Under the pieces are notes generated by a model. The model saw only the letters and a program-made list of their open reading frames with translations. It ran no database searches and was not told the origin of the DNA. From Planctomyces sp. SH-PL62 (GTDB taxonomy: Bacteria > Planctomycetota > Planctomycetia > Planctomycetales > Planctomycetaceae), in the NCBI GenBank assembly GCA_945893045.1, contig CAMDEA010000009.1:1-64000 (forward strand): 64,000 bases of DNA, given 5' to 3'. The position numbers and the translations under genes were made by a program. This document shows, one piece after another, positions 52,582 through 62,583 of this stretch. Positions within the stretch are counted from its first letter, which is position 1. Each line of letters starts with the position of its first letter.

Positions 52582-53874
52582 ATGCCAAACAAAACTCTGG
52601 TAGCGATGGTTGGGTTGGTTTTCTTCGCGGCACGATTGGGATTTGCTGCGGATGCCGCGGACTGGCGCTCGTGGCGCGGACCGCTGGGGAATGGGAGCGT
52701 CGAACAGGGGAGCTATCCCGTCTCCTTCGGCGCGGACAAGTACCTGTGGCGGACTCAGTTGCCGGGCAAGGGTTGCTCAACGCCGATCTTGCTCAAGGAG
52801 ATGATCTACCTGACGTCGCCAGCCGATGGGAATGACGCACTGCTGAGCTATGACTCCAACGGCACCGAGAAATGGCGGGCGGTCTTCGGACAGGAGAACG
52901 CGGGCAAGCATCGCAACGGTTCGGGAAGTAATGCGTCGCCGGTCACCGATGGAAAGGGGATCTTCGTCTTCTTCAAGAGCGGCACGTTCGCGGCGGTGGA
53001 ACTCGATGGCAAGGTCCGTTGGAAGACCGACCTCGTGGAGCGATTCGGGAAGGACACGTTGTTCTGGGATCATGGCACTTCGCCGGTGCTGACCGAGAAG
53101 CACGTCATCATGGCGCGCATGCACCAGGGGGAGTCGTGGCTGGCCGCGTTCGACAAGGTCAGTGGCGAGATGGTTTGGAAGGTCGCTCGCAATTTCAAAA
53201 CTCCGATGGAATGCGATCACGGCTACTCCACCCCCTTGGTTATTCAACATCAGGGGAAGGAGTCGATTCTGGTGTGGGGTGCCGAACATCTCACGATTCA
53301 CAACGCGAACGATGGGCAGGTTTCCTGGTCGTGCGGCAACTTCAATCCCGACGCCAACAAGTTGTGGCCGGCGATCGCGACGCCGGTGATCGTCGGGGAC
53401 ATGGTCGTGATCGCGTACGGTCGCAACGATCGAGGCATCCCGCGACTGCACGGAGTTCGGCTGACGGGCAGTGGCGACGTCACGCAGACCAATCATGTCT
53501 GGAAGCGAGACGACGTCGGCACATTCGTCCCGACTCCGGTCGCTTACAAAGGCCGAGTGATCCTGGTCGGCGACAAAGGTGAAATCGAAAGTATCGACCC
53601 CGTGACCGGCAAGACGATTTGGAAAGGCGTATTCCCCAAGAGCCGGTCGAACTTCTACGCCTCGCCGCTCATCGCCGGAGACAAGCTGTTTGCGCCGCGC
53701 GAGGACGGAACCGTGTTTGTCGCGAGCATCGCCCACGACAAACTGGAATTGTTGTCCGAGAACGACATGGCCGAGTCCGTCATCGGCTCACCCGTCCCGG
53801 CCTCGAACCGCATCCTGATCCGCGGCGAAAAGCATCTGTTCTGCATCGCCGCCGAATCATCGTCGCAGCGATAA
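52582..53874 (+). CDS. Secreted PQQ-like beta-propeller protein
   Basis: A 430-residue exported protein with a signal peptide ending near residue 23 (GFAADAADW). The rest shows repeated blades with PQQ-like/outer-membrane-propeller phrases: WRGPLGNGSVEQG, LLSYDSNGTEKWRAVFG, LAAFDKVSGEMVWKV, IESIDPVTGKTIWKG. These proteins are abundant in planctomycetes; a quinoprotein dehydrogenase activity should not be assumed since cofactor ligands are not evident. AAAGGA precedes the ATG. Probably co-transcribed with the hydrolase upstream. Confidence 0.85.
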   Translation: MPNKTLVAMVGLVFFAARLGFAADAADWRSWRGPLGNGSVEQGSYPVSFGADKYLWRTQLPGKGCSTPILLKEMIYLTSPADGNDALLSYDSNGTEKWRAVFGQENAGKHRNGSGSNASPVTDGKGIFVFFKSGTFAAVELDGKVRWKTDLVERFGKDTLFWDHGTSPVLTEKHVIMARMHQGESWLAAFDKVSGEMVWKVARNFKTPMECDHGYSTPLVIQHQGKESILVWGAEHLTIHNANDGQVSWSCGNFNPDANKLWPAIATPVIVGDMVVIAYGRNDRGIPRLHGVRLTGSGDVTQTNHVWKRDDVGTFVPTPVAYKGRVILVGDKGEIESIDPVTGKTIWKGVFPKSRSNFYASPLIAGDKLFAPREDGTVFVASIAHDKLELLSENDMAESVIGSPVPASNRILIRGEKHLFCIAAESSSQR

Positions 53875-53913
53875 CGGTCCTTGCAACGGGCGTATCAAGC
53901 CGCGTCCCGACTG

Positions 53914-55941
53914 TTAACGGGCGGGCGAACTCGCCTCCGCCGCAGGTGCGGCAGTCATGCTTCCAAGTGTCATGTGGATTTGTTGCTCGACCATCGTCCG
54001 ATACTTGCCCCCTTCGGCCATGAGTTGGGCGTGAGTACCGGTCTGGCTGATGCGGCCGTGCTCGACGACGACGATCAAGTCGGCGTTGGCGATGGTACTC
54101 AGCCGATGCGCGATTACGAAACTGGTGCGGCCGCGCATCAGCTTGGCCAGGCTTTGTTGAATGAGCCGTTCGCTGTCGGTGTCGAGGTTGCTGGTCGCTT
54201 CATCCAAGATCAGCACCTTCGGATCGGCCAGGATGGCTCGCGCGATCGCCAATCGCTGACGCTGGCCGCCGCTGAGCCGCACGCCGCGCTCGCCGATGAG
54301 CGTTTGCAGACCGTCGGTCATGCGATCGATGAACTCGGTCGCATTTGCCGCTTCGGCGGCGGCGCGGATCTCGGCGGCGGTGGCGTCACGCCGCGCGTAA
54401 CTGATGTTCTGGGCGATCGTCCCGTCGAACAAGAACACGTCCTGCTCGACGACCCCCAGCAGCGAGCGGAACGACTCGACGTCGTAGTCGCGCAGGTCGC
54501 GGCCATCCAACGTCACGCGCCCGGAGGTCGGGTCATAGAAGCGAGCCACCAAGTTGCTGAGCGTCGTCTTGCCCGCACCGCTCGGCCCGACCAGCGCCAC
54601 GGTCTGACCGGCCACTACATTCAGGCTCACGTCGCTGAGTGCCGGAGTGCTTGTGCCTGGATACGTGAAGGAGACCTGCTCGAATGCAATGTCGCCGACA
54701 ACCGAGTGACGATCGACGTACAACGATGTTGGCGTCGAGAGCATCTCTCGCGGTTCCTCCAAGAGATCGAGGACTCGATCCAAACCGCTGAGACTGTTCT
54801 GAAACTGAGTGGCGCTTTGAGCGAGAGTCGCCAGCGGCTCCAGCAGCATCAGCAGGTAAACCAGAAACATCATCAGATCGCCGACAGTCATGTGTCCGTC
54901 GAGCACGCGCCAGCCGCCGTAGAACAACAGCCCGGACGTCGCGATCGGGATCAACGCTTCCCAGACCATCTCGACCACGCGCATCCAACACCACGCATAA
55001 AGTTCCTGCCGAGCCATCAAGTTGTTCTCGGTCGTAAACCGAGCCGCCTCGCGCTTCTGCCGGCTGAAGGCACGGACGATCCGCATCCCCGCGAACGCTT
55101 CGGTGGCAGAGGCGTCGATCAGTTCGCGCTGTTTGCGGATGACTCGAAACTGTGGCCGGATGCCGTTTATCCAGGCGCGATGCGTGAAGAACACCGTCGG
55201 CAAGAGTAACAGTCCGCCGATCAACAACTGCCAATCGACCCAGGCCAGAATCGCCAGACTGCCGAGCAACTGAATGACGGCTCGCCAGGGATTGAACAAC
55301 ATGCCGAAGACCAGTTCGCCGACACTTCCGCCGTCTTCGCGAAGGATCGAGGCCACTCCGCCGGACCGCAGCGCCTGCACTCGATGCAGCGGCAGACGGA
55401 CGGCGTGCTCGAAGACGCGCCGCCGCAGATCCAACTGAATTTGCTTCGTGATCTTGGTGGCGTACCAGCGTCCCCAAACATGCACGACGATCTTCAACAG
55501 CGAGAGAATCGAAACCGCAATCACCGTGAAGAGCAAAAGCTGCTTCGGATCGGCGAGCGATGGCAAACGATCCAACCACTCCGACGGCACCGGCCGTCCG
55601 CTCAGTCCATAGTCGATGATGAACTTGGTCCCGGCCGGCGGCAGCAGGCCGATCAATGTCGATGCCGTGACCGACACGAGGATCCAAATGACTTGCCGCC
55701 GAAACGGAATCAGCAATCGCAAGAACTGCCCGATGAGTTGCTTCGACGAACGGACGCGGTCCTTCGCACTGCGCGACTCGCCGGTCCCATGAAAGCTCCC
55801 CTTGGGGATTTCATTGCGCTTGAGCTTTTGCCGATACCGCTCAAACCTCAAACGGCTGGCCCGCGATTCTGGGCCGTCCGGTGGCGAAGTGGTTGCTGCG
55901 TTCGATCTGCCGGCGTGCGATTCGGGAGTGTGTGAGTGCAT
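53914..55941 (-). CDS. MsbA-type ABC exporter (fused permease and ATPase)
   Basis: A ~675-residue half-transporter. After a ~70-residue basic cytoplasmic extension come six membrane segments (about 85-350) and an ATPase domain with Walker A GPSGAGKTT, signature LSGGQRQR, Walker B VLILDEAT and the H-loop IAHRLST. The family flips lipids, lipid A or drugs outward as a homodimer; the substrate is unknown. ATG 55939-55941 is chosen; a TTG six codons upstream is possible. No accessory gene is adjacent; convergent with the propeller gene. Confidence 0.92.
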   Translation of the reverse strand: MHSHTPESHAGRSNAATTSPPDGPESRASRLRFERYRQKLKRNEIPKGSFHGTGESRSAKDRVRSSKQLIGQFLRLLIPFRRQVIWILVSVTASTLIGLLPPAGTKFIIDYGLSGRPVPSEWLDRLPSLADPKQLLLFTVIAVSILSLLKIVVHVWGRWYATKITKQIQLDLRRRVFEHAVRLPLHRVQALRSGGVASILREDGGSVGELVFGMLFNPWRAVIQLLGSLAILAWVDWQLLIGGLLLLPTVFFTHRAWINGIRPQFRVIRKQRELIDASATEAFAGMRIVRAFSRQKREAARFTTENNLMARQELYAWCWMRVVEMVWEALIPIATSGLLFYGGWRVLDGHMTVGDLMMFLVYLLMLLEPLATLAQSATQFQNSLSGLDRVLDLLEEPREMLSTPTSLYVDRHSVVGDIAFEQVSFTYPGTSTPALSDVSLNVVAGQTVALVGPSGAGKTTLSNLVARFYDPTSGRVTLDGRDLRDYDVESFRSLLGVVEQDVFLFDGTIAQNISYARRDATAAEIRAAAEAANATEFIDRMTDGLQTLIGERGVRLSGGQRQRLAIARAILADPKVLILDEATSNLDTDSERLIQQSLAKLMRGRTSFVIAHRLSTIANADLIVVVEHGRISQTGTHAQLMAEGGKYRTMVEQQIHMTLGSMTAAPAAEASSPAR

Positions 55942-56069
55942 TGCCCGATTGTAGGACAAGGAGTGATCTCACGCGCGGATTCCCCGCAGTCTTCCGCTGT
56001 ACTGCAAACGTTTGACTTCATCTCACAGCGAGAAGATTTCGCAGTCATCCCTCGCTTCGGGGTGCAGAG

Positions 56070-56163
56070 AATAAGGATTGCCGAATAAGGATTGCAGAAG
56101 TGAGAAGGAGCACAATCAGTCTGACCCTCTGCCTTCTTCAATCCTTATTCGGCAATCCTTATT
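56070..56163. repeat. Intergenic inverted repeat with 25-bp arms
   Basis: AATAAGGATTGCCGAATAAG (56070 onward; 25-bp arm) is exactly complementary to 56139-56163. Each arm contains the word AATAAGGATTG twice. It lies between the ABC exporter gene and the DUF1501 gene. Confidence 0.85.
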
Positions 56164-56198
56164 TTCGATCGCACCTACCCCGAATCCTCGCTTGCACG

Positions 56199-57578
56199 TC
56201 ACGCCAAGATCGCATGCGCCACTTCGCCATGCACGTCGGTCAGACGGAAATCGCGGCCGGAGTAGCGGTAAGTCAGCTTCGTGTGATCGATCCCCAGCAG
56301 ATGCAGCATCGTCGCGTGCAGGTCATGCACGCTCATGCGATTCTCGACCGCTTTGACTCCGAGTTCATCGGTCGCCCCGTAAGCCATGCCCCCCTTCACT
56401 CCACCGCCGGCCAGCCACATGCTGAAGCCGGTGGCGTGATGATTGCGGCCGGTCGCGCCTTGTGCGGTTGGAGTCCGTCCGAACTCGCCACCCCACAGGA
56501 TGAGCGTTTCGTCGAAGAGACCCCGCGACTTCAGATCGCGGATCAGCGCGGCAATTGCCTGGTCGCTGTTCTTCGCATCGCGGACATGTTCCTTGATATC
56601 GCCGTGAGCATCCCAAGGCTGGCCGCTGCCATAGAAGAGTTGCACGGTCCGCACACCGCGCTCCACCAACCGGCGAGCGATCAAGCAGCCGTCCGCAAAC
56701 TGGCCGGGACCGTAGAGCTTGCGAGTCTCTTCGGTTTCGCGAGTGATGTCGAACGCATCCTGAGCTTCAAACTGCATGCGGTACGCCATCTCCAGTGAAC
56801 CGATTCGCGCTTCGAGTTGATTGTCCGCGCCGCGGGTGGCGAGATGCTCCTTGTTCATCTTCTGCATCAGGTCGAGCAATCGACGCTGCTCGGTCGGCGG
56901 CAGGTGTTGGTTGTTGATGTGGCTGATGATCTTTTTTGGATCGAGCTGTCCGTTGTTGATGTGCGTCCCTTGATAGATGCCCGGCAGAAAACTGTTCGAC
57001 CACAGCGCCGGCCCGACGACCGGTTTGCCCGGACACAGCACGACGAAGCCCGGCAGGTTTTGATTCTCGGTCCCCAACCCATAGTTCAGCCACGAGCCCA
57101 TGCAGGGCCGAGTCGGCTGCTGCGTGCCGGAGTTCATCATGAAGAGACCCGGCTCATGATTCGGCGTGCTCGTAAACATCGACCGGATGACGCAGAGGTC
57201 GTCCATGTGCTCGCCGAGATACGGATAGATCTCGCTGATCGGCAGACCGCATTCGCCGCGCTGCTGAAACTTAAACGGCGAGGGCATGTAGTTCCCGCCC
57301 GGTCCTGGCTTCCCCGCTTGTTTCACGAGCTCCGGTTTTGGATCAAACGTGTCGACGTGCGAAGGCCCTCCGTTCATAAACAGAAAAACCAGATGCTTGG
57401 CCTTCGCCGCAAAGTGCGGAGCCTTCGGAGCCAGCGGATCGCTGCTCAGCGTCGATTCTGCGGCGGCTTTGCGTTCGTCAGAAAGCACTGACGCCAGCCC
57501 CAGCATTCCGAAGCCAGCCGCCGAACGAGTCAGCAGATCGCGGCGCGAAATCGGTGAGACGTCGATTGAGTGAGTCAT
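56199..57578 (-). CDS. DUF1501 protein (Tat-exported, sulfatase-like fold)
   Basis: A 459-residue protein with a twin-arginine signal (ISRRDLLTRSAAGFGMLGLA). The body matches DUF1501: HLVFLFMNGGPSHVDTFDPKP, WGGEFGRTPTAQG, GRNHHATGF and a terminal HDLHATMLHLLGIDH. The fold resembles alkaline phosphatase/sulfatase, but function is not established. ATG 57576-57578 follows GGAG. It lies 92 bp downstream of the PSD1 gene on the same strand; this pair recurs in planctomycete genomes and is probably co-expressed. Confidence 0.93.
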   Translation of the reverse strand: MTHSIDVSPISRRDLLTRSAAGFGMLGLASVLSDERKAAAESTLSSDPLAPKAPHFAAKAKHLVFLFMNGGPSHVDTFDPKPELVKQAGKPGPGGNYMPSPFKFQQRGECGLPISEIYPYLGEHMDDLCVIRSMFTSTPNHEPGLFMMNSGTQQPTRPCMGSWLNYGLGTENQNLPGFVVLCPGKPVVGPALWSNSFLPGIYQGTHINNGQLDPKKIISHINNQHLPPTEQRRLLDLMQKMNKEHLATRGADNQLEARIGSLEMAYRMQFEAQDAFDITRETEETRKLYGPGQFADGCLIARRLVERGVRTVQLFYGSGQPWDAHGDIKEHVRDAKNSDQAIAALIRDLKSRGLFDETLILWGGEFGRTPTAQGATGRNHHATGFSMWLAGGGVKGGMAYGATDELGVKAVENRMSVHDLHATMLHLLGIDHTKLTYRYSGRDFRLTDVHGEVAHAILA

Positions 57579-57670
57579 CTTCAAAGCTCCAAATCTCAAA
57601 TCAAAACCTGAACCGCTAATCGTCGCTAATGGATTGTCTGAATTAGCGTCAGTTAGCGGTCAAGGTATTC

Positions 57671-60600
57671 CTAATCCACAAAAGCGAACTCATTGGAGCC
57701 GAGCAACGCCAATGCGTATTGCTCCAAAACGGCCAGCTTCGTGGAATCGGACTTGGGGGTAGCCAGGAACTCGAGGCCCAATTGCAGTTCATTGGGACTC
57801 GGCGAACGATTGAAGAGCAGGGCGTAGGCTCGGTGAATGCGCAGGTCATCGGTGCTGGCTTCACGAGTCAGTCGCGAGGCCAAGGCGCGGGATTGTGCGA
57901 CCATGAACTCGCTGTTGAGCACGAAGAGCTGTTGCAGCGGGACCGTCGTGACGGTGCGTTGACCGGCGGTGATGTTCGGATCGGGGAAGTCGAACAGACG
58001 CAACAGGTCATCAAGCTGATGCCGACTCACGAATCCATACAGCGTGCGGCGCTGGTTGTTGCCGTTGCTGAGATTGCTCGACGGCCCGCCCAGCGTGCGG
58101 TCGAGATTCCCGACGACCGCCAGCACGGAATCGCGCCACGGTTCAACTTCCAGACGGCGGCGATTCATCCGCCACAGCAAGTGATTGTCAGCATCGGTCG
58201 CTTGGGGATTTGAACTGTCAGATTTCAAATTTGAGATTTGAGATTTGAGATTTGAGATTTCCGAAGGCGAACTGCTGAGTCGATACGTTGCCGAGAGCAT
58301 GATCTCGCGATGCAGCGACTTCATCGACCAGCCGGATTCGATGAACCGTGCCGCCAGCCAATCGAGCAGCTCTGGATGCGTCGGTCGTTCGCCAAGCGTG
58401 CCGAAATTGCTCGGCGTGCGCACGAGGCCGGCTCCGAAGTGACCGGCCCAGATGCGGTTCACGAAGACGCGCGCGGTCAGCGGGTTGTCGGGGGACGCGA
58501 TCGCTCGCGCGAGTTCGAGCCGGCCGCTGCCCGTCGGCTGGAAAGAAGTCGAGTCGCCGTTGCGGAGGATGGCCGGGAAGGAGCGCGGGGCGAGCGGTCC
58601 TTTCTTGCGCGGATCGCCGGCCAGATAGACGGGCATGTCCGCTCCCGGCCCGTCTGCCACCGCGTGAGCCATCAAAACCTTGACCGCATCGGCTGCCTGC
58701 TTGCGTTCATCGCGCGTCTTGTTCAGCGACGCGAGTTGTGTGGCTGGCTCGCCGGTGAGGTAGTTGGCGATGTCTTTAGAGGGGATCGCGAGCACTCCCT
58801 TGTCGGAGAACAGTTCCGAATACAGCAGCGCGTCTCGTAGCACCGGCGGCTCGCCGGTGACTGGTACGGTCACAGCAACGGACTCAGGCGAGCCGCCTGA
58901 GCGACGGGTTGGCTCGTATTCCAACCGCGCACCGGAGAAGACGGCGTGATCGCTGCTGATCGTATTCTCTTCGCCAGCCTTGCCCGCGCCGGTCGCGACA
59001 AGCGTCAGATACCGCGCGTCGAGCGGCAGTTTGATTTCGATCTCCGCGAACTTGCCGTCGCCGCGCAACGGCGGCGGCAGTTCACCAGCGAAGTAATAAG
59101 CATCGTCACCCTTTTCGACCTTCGCCGGATGACCATTCACGAACGCGGCGAGCACGGCATCCAACTCGCTCTTCTCTGGAGTTGGCTTGCTGACGATGAC
59201 GGCCAAATGGACGCTGCCGCTGCCGAAGGCGTCGTCGTTCAAGCCGGCTCGATCGACTCGGAAGGTCAGCGGGCGATCGGTGGGAATCAGGCCCGCGCGG
59301 CGGATTTCTTCCAGATCAAAAGTGATCAAGGCATTGGCGTGCATGCCGATCCCTTGCTCGGTGCGCGGCAGGTTCGCCGACGCTCGCTTGCCGGTTGTGC
59401 TGATGCCGCCGCTGATGTCCCAGCCGTCGTTGACCACGTCGCCATGCTTGGCGTCATCGCTGCCGAGCGATCGGAAATTGAACGAGATTCCGGCGGCGAT
59501 CGAAGTCTGATGCCCCCATCCCTGAGCGACTCGCGCAACCCCCAGGCTGCCCTCCTTCGCCGTTGCCTTGAAGACGTCCGAGGCCAACGCCGTCGAAAGC
59601 TGCGAGCCGGACGCATCATCAAACAAGTTGCCCAGCGGAATGACTCCCGGCACGACGGTCGCTCGATCGGACTCCGCGATGAAGGCGACGTCTTCGCCGA
59701 ACTGTTGCAGCAACGTGGCCCGGTGCGGCAGCAGCGACTCCGCCTGCTGGCGTAACGTTTCGCCGATCGCAGTCACCGCCGCGAGCGCGGCTTTGTCGTC
59801 GGAGAGATCGGCATTCGCGTCTTGGTGGTTCCTGAGTTCGCGCCAGCCGTCGAGATACGGTCGTGCGGATTTCACGGCTCCCGATTCCGGCTTCTCTTCG
59901 AGGTACGCGACCCAGCGCCGCAACAAGTCTTCGTTGAGCTTCAGTTGCTTCGCGACGTCGGTGACAACCTTTTTCTCGTTGGCCTTTTTCTTGAGCGGAT
60001 TCATCACTCGCCAAGCACCGACGACGTACTGCGGGATCTCTGGGATCAGCTTCTCACGCACGCTGCGAGCTTGCGTCGCGAGGAACCGATCGACTTCAAG
60101 CTGCTGTTCTTTCAATGTCGCATCGGCTTGCTGCCTGGCGAGGACTACTTCTTGCGGGACGGCGGGACGTTCTTGGTACTGCGTGCTGGCGAAGATGCCG
60201 AGCAGCCCGTAGTAGTCGGCCATCGTCAGCGGATCGAACTTGTGATCGTGGCAGCGAGCACACGAGATCGTCAGCGCCTGCGTGCCTCGAATGAGTGTAT
60301 CAACGCGGTCGTCCCATTCGTCGGCGAGGGCTTTGTCCTTTTCGCCGTTGTCCTGGTAATAGACCGGGCCGAGCGCGAACAGTCCCAGCGCGGGAATGCG
60401 CTCGTGAAGCGGTCGTTCGTGGTTCACGAGATCGCCGGCAATCTGCTCGATCAAGAATTGGTCGTAAGGCAGATCGTCGTTGAACGCCTTCACGACCCAG
60501 TCGCGATAGAGATACCCCTGCGGGTAATTGCGAGCCTTGAACGTATGCGCCTGATCCTCGCCATACCGCGCGATGTCGAGCCAATACCGCCCCCAGCGTT

Positions 60601-61345
60601 CTCCGTAATGCGGAGAACGCAGCAGTTCATCAACGACTTTCGCAAACGCATCGCTGTCTGACGCCGAATCATTGACGAACGCGGCGACTTGCTCCGGTAC
60701 CGGCGGCAGACCGATCAGATCAAACGACGCGCGACGAATGAGTGTGCGACGATCCGCGGCAGCGACCGGTTGCAAACCCGCCGCTTCCAGTTTCGCCAGC
60801 ACGAACCGATCAATGTCGCTGTGCGGCCACTGAGCGTTCTTGACGCTCGGCGGCGGAGTTCTCGTCAGCTTTTGAAAGGCCCAATGGGCGGAAGGTTGAG
60901 TGTTGAGCGTCGCGGGTTGAGCCCTGGAAGGCTTCGTCGTGGAAGCAGCGACTCGCGGGTCGGGGGCACCCAGCTTCACCCACTGCTCGAAGTCCGCGAT
61001 GACGTTCGCCGGCAGCTTTCCCTTGGGAGGCATCTCCATCTCTTCGTACCTCAGCGCTGCGAGCAGCGAACTCTTCTTGAGATCGCCCGCGACGATGACC
61101 GGTCCCGAATCGCCACCTTTCAGCACTGCCTCGCGATCATCGAGTCGCAACCCGCCGCGCGGTGCGGCCAGCTTCGTCGAATGGCACTCGTAGCAGTGCT
61201 TCACCAGCACCGGGCGAATCTTCGCCTCGAAGAACTCAAGCTGCTCGGCGGTCGGCGCGAGGCTCGGTTCCGCGGCATTAAGACCAGCATTCGTCAGGGC
61301 GCAGAAGAGGACGAACGCCGTACAGCGAAAAGCAGGTCGCATCAT
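57671..61345 (-). CDS. Planctomycete cytochrome-type PSD1 protein (PSCyt1-DUF1549-DUF1553)
   Basis: A 1224-residue exported protein. Signal peptide to about residue 25; heme-binding site CYECHS (Cys51, Cys54, His55) in a PSCyt1 domain; DUF1549 (about 180-390, FDLIGLPPVPEQV, YGERWGRYWLDIARYGEDQ); a middle NPCBM-like beta domain (about 660-830); DUF1553 (about 920-1190, ARVFVNRIWAGHFGAGLVRTPSNFG). Redox or carbohydrate-binding roles have been proposed for the family but not proven. An in-frame ATTTGAG heptamer array at 58229-58260 lies in the coding sequence. The frame is open upstream to 61696; the MM pair at 61340-61345 precedes a clean signal peptide. Confidence 0.92.
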   Translation of the reverse strand: MMRPAFRCTAFVLFCALTNAGLNAAEPSLAPTAEQLEFFEAKIRPVLVKHCYECHSTKLAAPRGGLRLDDREAVLKGGDSGPVIVAGDLKKSSLLAALRYEEMEMPPKGKLPANVIADFEQWVKLGAPDPRVAASTTKPSRAQPATLNTQPSAHWAFQKLTRTPPPSVKNAQWPHSDIDRFVLAKLEAAGLQPVAAADRRTLIRRASFDLIGLPPVPEQVAAFVNDSASDSDAFAKVVDELLRSPHYGERWGRYWLDIARYGEDQAHTFKARNYPQGYLYRDWVVKAFNDDLPYDQFLIEQIAGDLVNHERPLHERIPALGLFALGPVYYQDNGEKDKALADEWDDRVDTLIRGTQALTISCARCHDHKFDPLTMADYYGLLGIFASTQYQERPAVPQEVVLARQQADATLKEQQLEVDRFLATQARSVREKLIPEIPQYVVGAWRVMNPLKKKANEKKVVTDVAKQLKLNEDLLRRWVAYLEEKPESGAVKSARPYLDGWRELRNHQDANADLSDDKAALAAVTAIGETLRQQAESLLPHRATLLQQFGEDVAFIAESDRATVVPGVIPLGNLFDDASGSQLSTALASDVFKATAKEGSLGVARVAQGWGHQTSIAAGISFNFRSLGSDDAKHGDVVNDGWDISGGISTTGKRASANLPRTEQGIGMHANALITFDLEEIRRAGLIPTDRPLTFRVDRAGLNDDAFGSGSVHLAVIVSKPTPEKSELDAVLAAFVNGHPAKVEKGDDAYYFAGELPPPLRGDGKFAEIEIKLPLDARYLTLVATGAGKAGEENTISSDHAVFSGARLEYEPTRRSGGSPESVAVTVPVTGEPPVLRDALLYSELFSDKGVLAIPSKDIANYLTGEPATQLASLNKTRDERKQAADAVKVLMAHAVADGPGADMPVYLAGDPRKKGPLAPRSFPAILRNGDSTSFQPTGSGRLELARAIASPDNPLTARVFVNRIWAGHFGAGLVRTPSNFGTLGERPTHPELLDWLAARFIESGWSMKSLHREIMLSATYRLSSSPSEISNLKSQISNLKSDSSNPQATDADNHLLWRMNRRRLEVEPWRDSVLAVVGNLDRTLGGPSSNLSNGNNQRRTLYGFVSRHQLDDLLRLFDFPDPNITAGQRTVTTVPLQQLFVLNSEFMVAQSRALASRLTREASTDDLRIHRAYALLFNRSPSPNELQLGLEFLATPKSDSTKLAVLEQYALALLGSNEFAFVD
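58229..58260. repeat. Heptanucleotide repeat (ATTTGAG)4 inside the PSD1 gene
   Basis: Four perfect copies of ATTTGAG (58229-58256) plus ATTT, preceded by a diverged copy. It encodes the ISNLKSQ-type stretch of the protein. Related words occur in the gaps at about 41778-41795 and 57585-57602. Gain or loss of one 7-bp unit would shift the frame. Confidence 0.85.
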
Positions 61346-61491
61346 GACGAACTCAGGCGGGAGGAAAGGCGGCGGGAAAATGGACGGAGGCAGGCTTCCT
61401 CTCGTCGGACCAGTACGCCGGTCGCGAGTTGAAGCGACGACAGTATGCCCTGCCAACCTCCTTCCGAGCAACTTAGCCGCATTCCGATCAA

Positions 61492-62250
61492 TTAGCCCGG
61501 AAGCATGACTCGGCCGCCGCTGACGACGAGCGATTGGCCAGTCATGAAGCTCGACTCGTCGCTGAGCAGAAAGCGGATCGCGGCGGCGATTTCTTCGGGA
61601 GTCCCCAGTCGCCTCATCGGCGTGTTGGCGATGACGTACTGCGTCGCCTCTGGAGACATCAACTTGCCCATGTCGGTCGCGATCAGTCCGGGACAAATCG
61701 TGTTGATGCGGATGTTGTGCTCGGCCCAGGCTTCCGCCAGGCAGCGAGCCATGGCGATGACTCCCGCCTTAGCCGCCGAGTAATGGACTTGGTTCTTTCG
61801 CTCGCGCAACGCGGCAATGGACGACAGCAGTACGATCCGTCCGAACTTGCGAGCGATCATCTCGTCCTGCAGCGCGTGGATGACATGAAACGTGCCGTCG
61901 AGATTCACGCTCATCACCTGCCGCCACGTTTCCCAAGTGACCTTCTCCGGCGGTTCGAGAATGCTCAGCCCGGCGGAATGCACCAGCATGTCGATCGGCC
62001 CGAACGCGGCGCGCGTCTCCTGCACCATGCGTTGCACTTGTTCCGGCGAGGTCACGTCCCCTTGCACGGCGACGGCCGCGCCGCCCGCCGCCGCGATCTC
62101 GCGCACGACGTCGTCGGCCTTGTCTCGGCGAGTCACGTAATTGACTCCGACACGAGCACCCTCGCTGGCCAATCGCAACGCGGCGGCTCGGCCGATTCCT
62201 CGCGATCCACCGGTGACCAAAATCGTCTTGCCCGCAAATTCGTTCGCCAT
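61492..62250 (-). CDS. SDR-family oxidoreductase (FabG-like)
   Basis: A 252-residue short-chain dehydrogenase. NAD(P) motif TGGSRGIG (about 11-18), the NSAG-equivalent HSAG, catalytic Ser in LLSSIAAL and YxxxK as YSAAK, all in normal positions. The strongest resemblance is to 3-oxoacyl-ACP reductases (FabG), but no fatty-acid genes are adjacent, so the substrate is open. ATG 62248-62250 follows AAGGACG. Confidence 0.93.
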   Translation of the reverse strand: MANEFAGKTILVTGGSRGIGRAAALRLASEGARVGVNYVTRRDKADDVVREIAAAGGAAVAVQGDVTSPEQVQRMVQETRAAFGPIDMLVHSAGLSILEPPEKVTWETWRQVMSVNLDGTFHVIHALQDEMIARKFGRIVLLSSIAALRERKNQVHYSAAKAGVIAMARCLAEAWAEHNIRINTICPGLIATDMGKLMSPEATQYVIANTPMRRLGTPEEIAAAIRFLLSDESSFMTGQSLVVSGGRVMLPG

Positions 62251-62355
62251 CTGGGATCGTCCTTTTGAGAAGAAACATCGCACAGTGATTCGTGAGACCG
62301 ATTGCCGAGCGGGACGCCGTCAGCCCGATGGCACCTGTTTTAGCCAGTCCTGTCC

Positions 62356-62432
62356 TCCGTGCTCCGGCCCTGCCATCCGTGCGACACTCCAAATTCATTG
62401 AAATCGCACGGATGGCAGGGCCGGAGCACGGA
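62356..62432. repeat. Inverted repeat with 29-bp perfect arms
   Basis: Arm 62356-62384 is exactly complementary to 62404-62432 with a 19-base loop. It occupies the 333-bp gap (62251-62583) between divergent genes; the rest of the gap shows no gene. Confidence 0.88.
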
Positions 62433-62583
62433 TAAGTTCCATCTAAAGTGAGTGCCATTGAGCTGACACCGCCCCGTTCGCCTGATTCATTCGTGGCCGT
62501 GCGCAGCATCAATAACGTACCGGAAACGTGACGGTCACGGTACGGCCCCGCGACGCTTGGGCTGGTAGGTCATCGCAACTACG

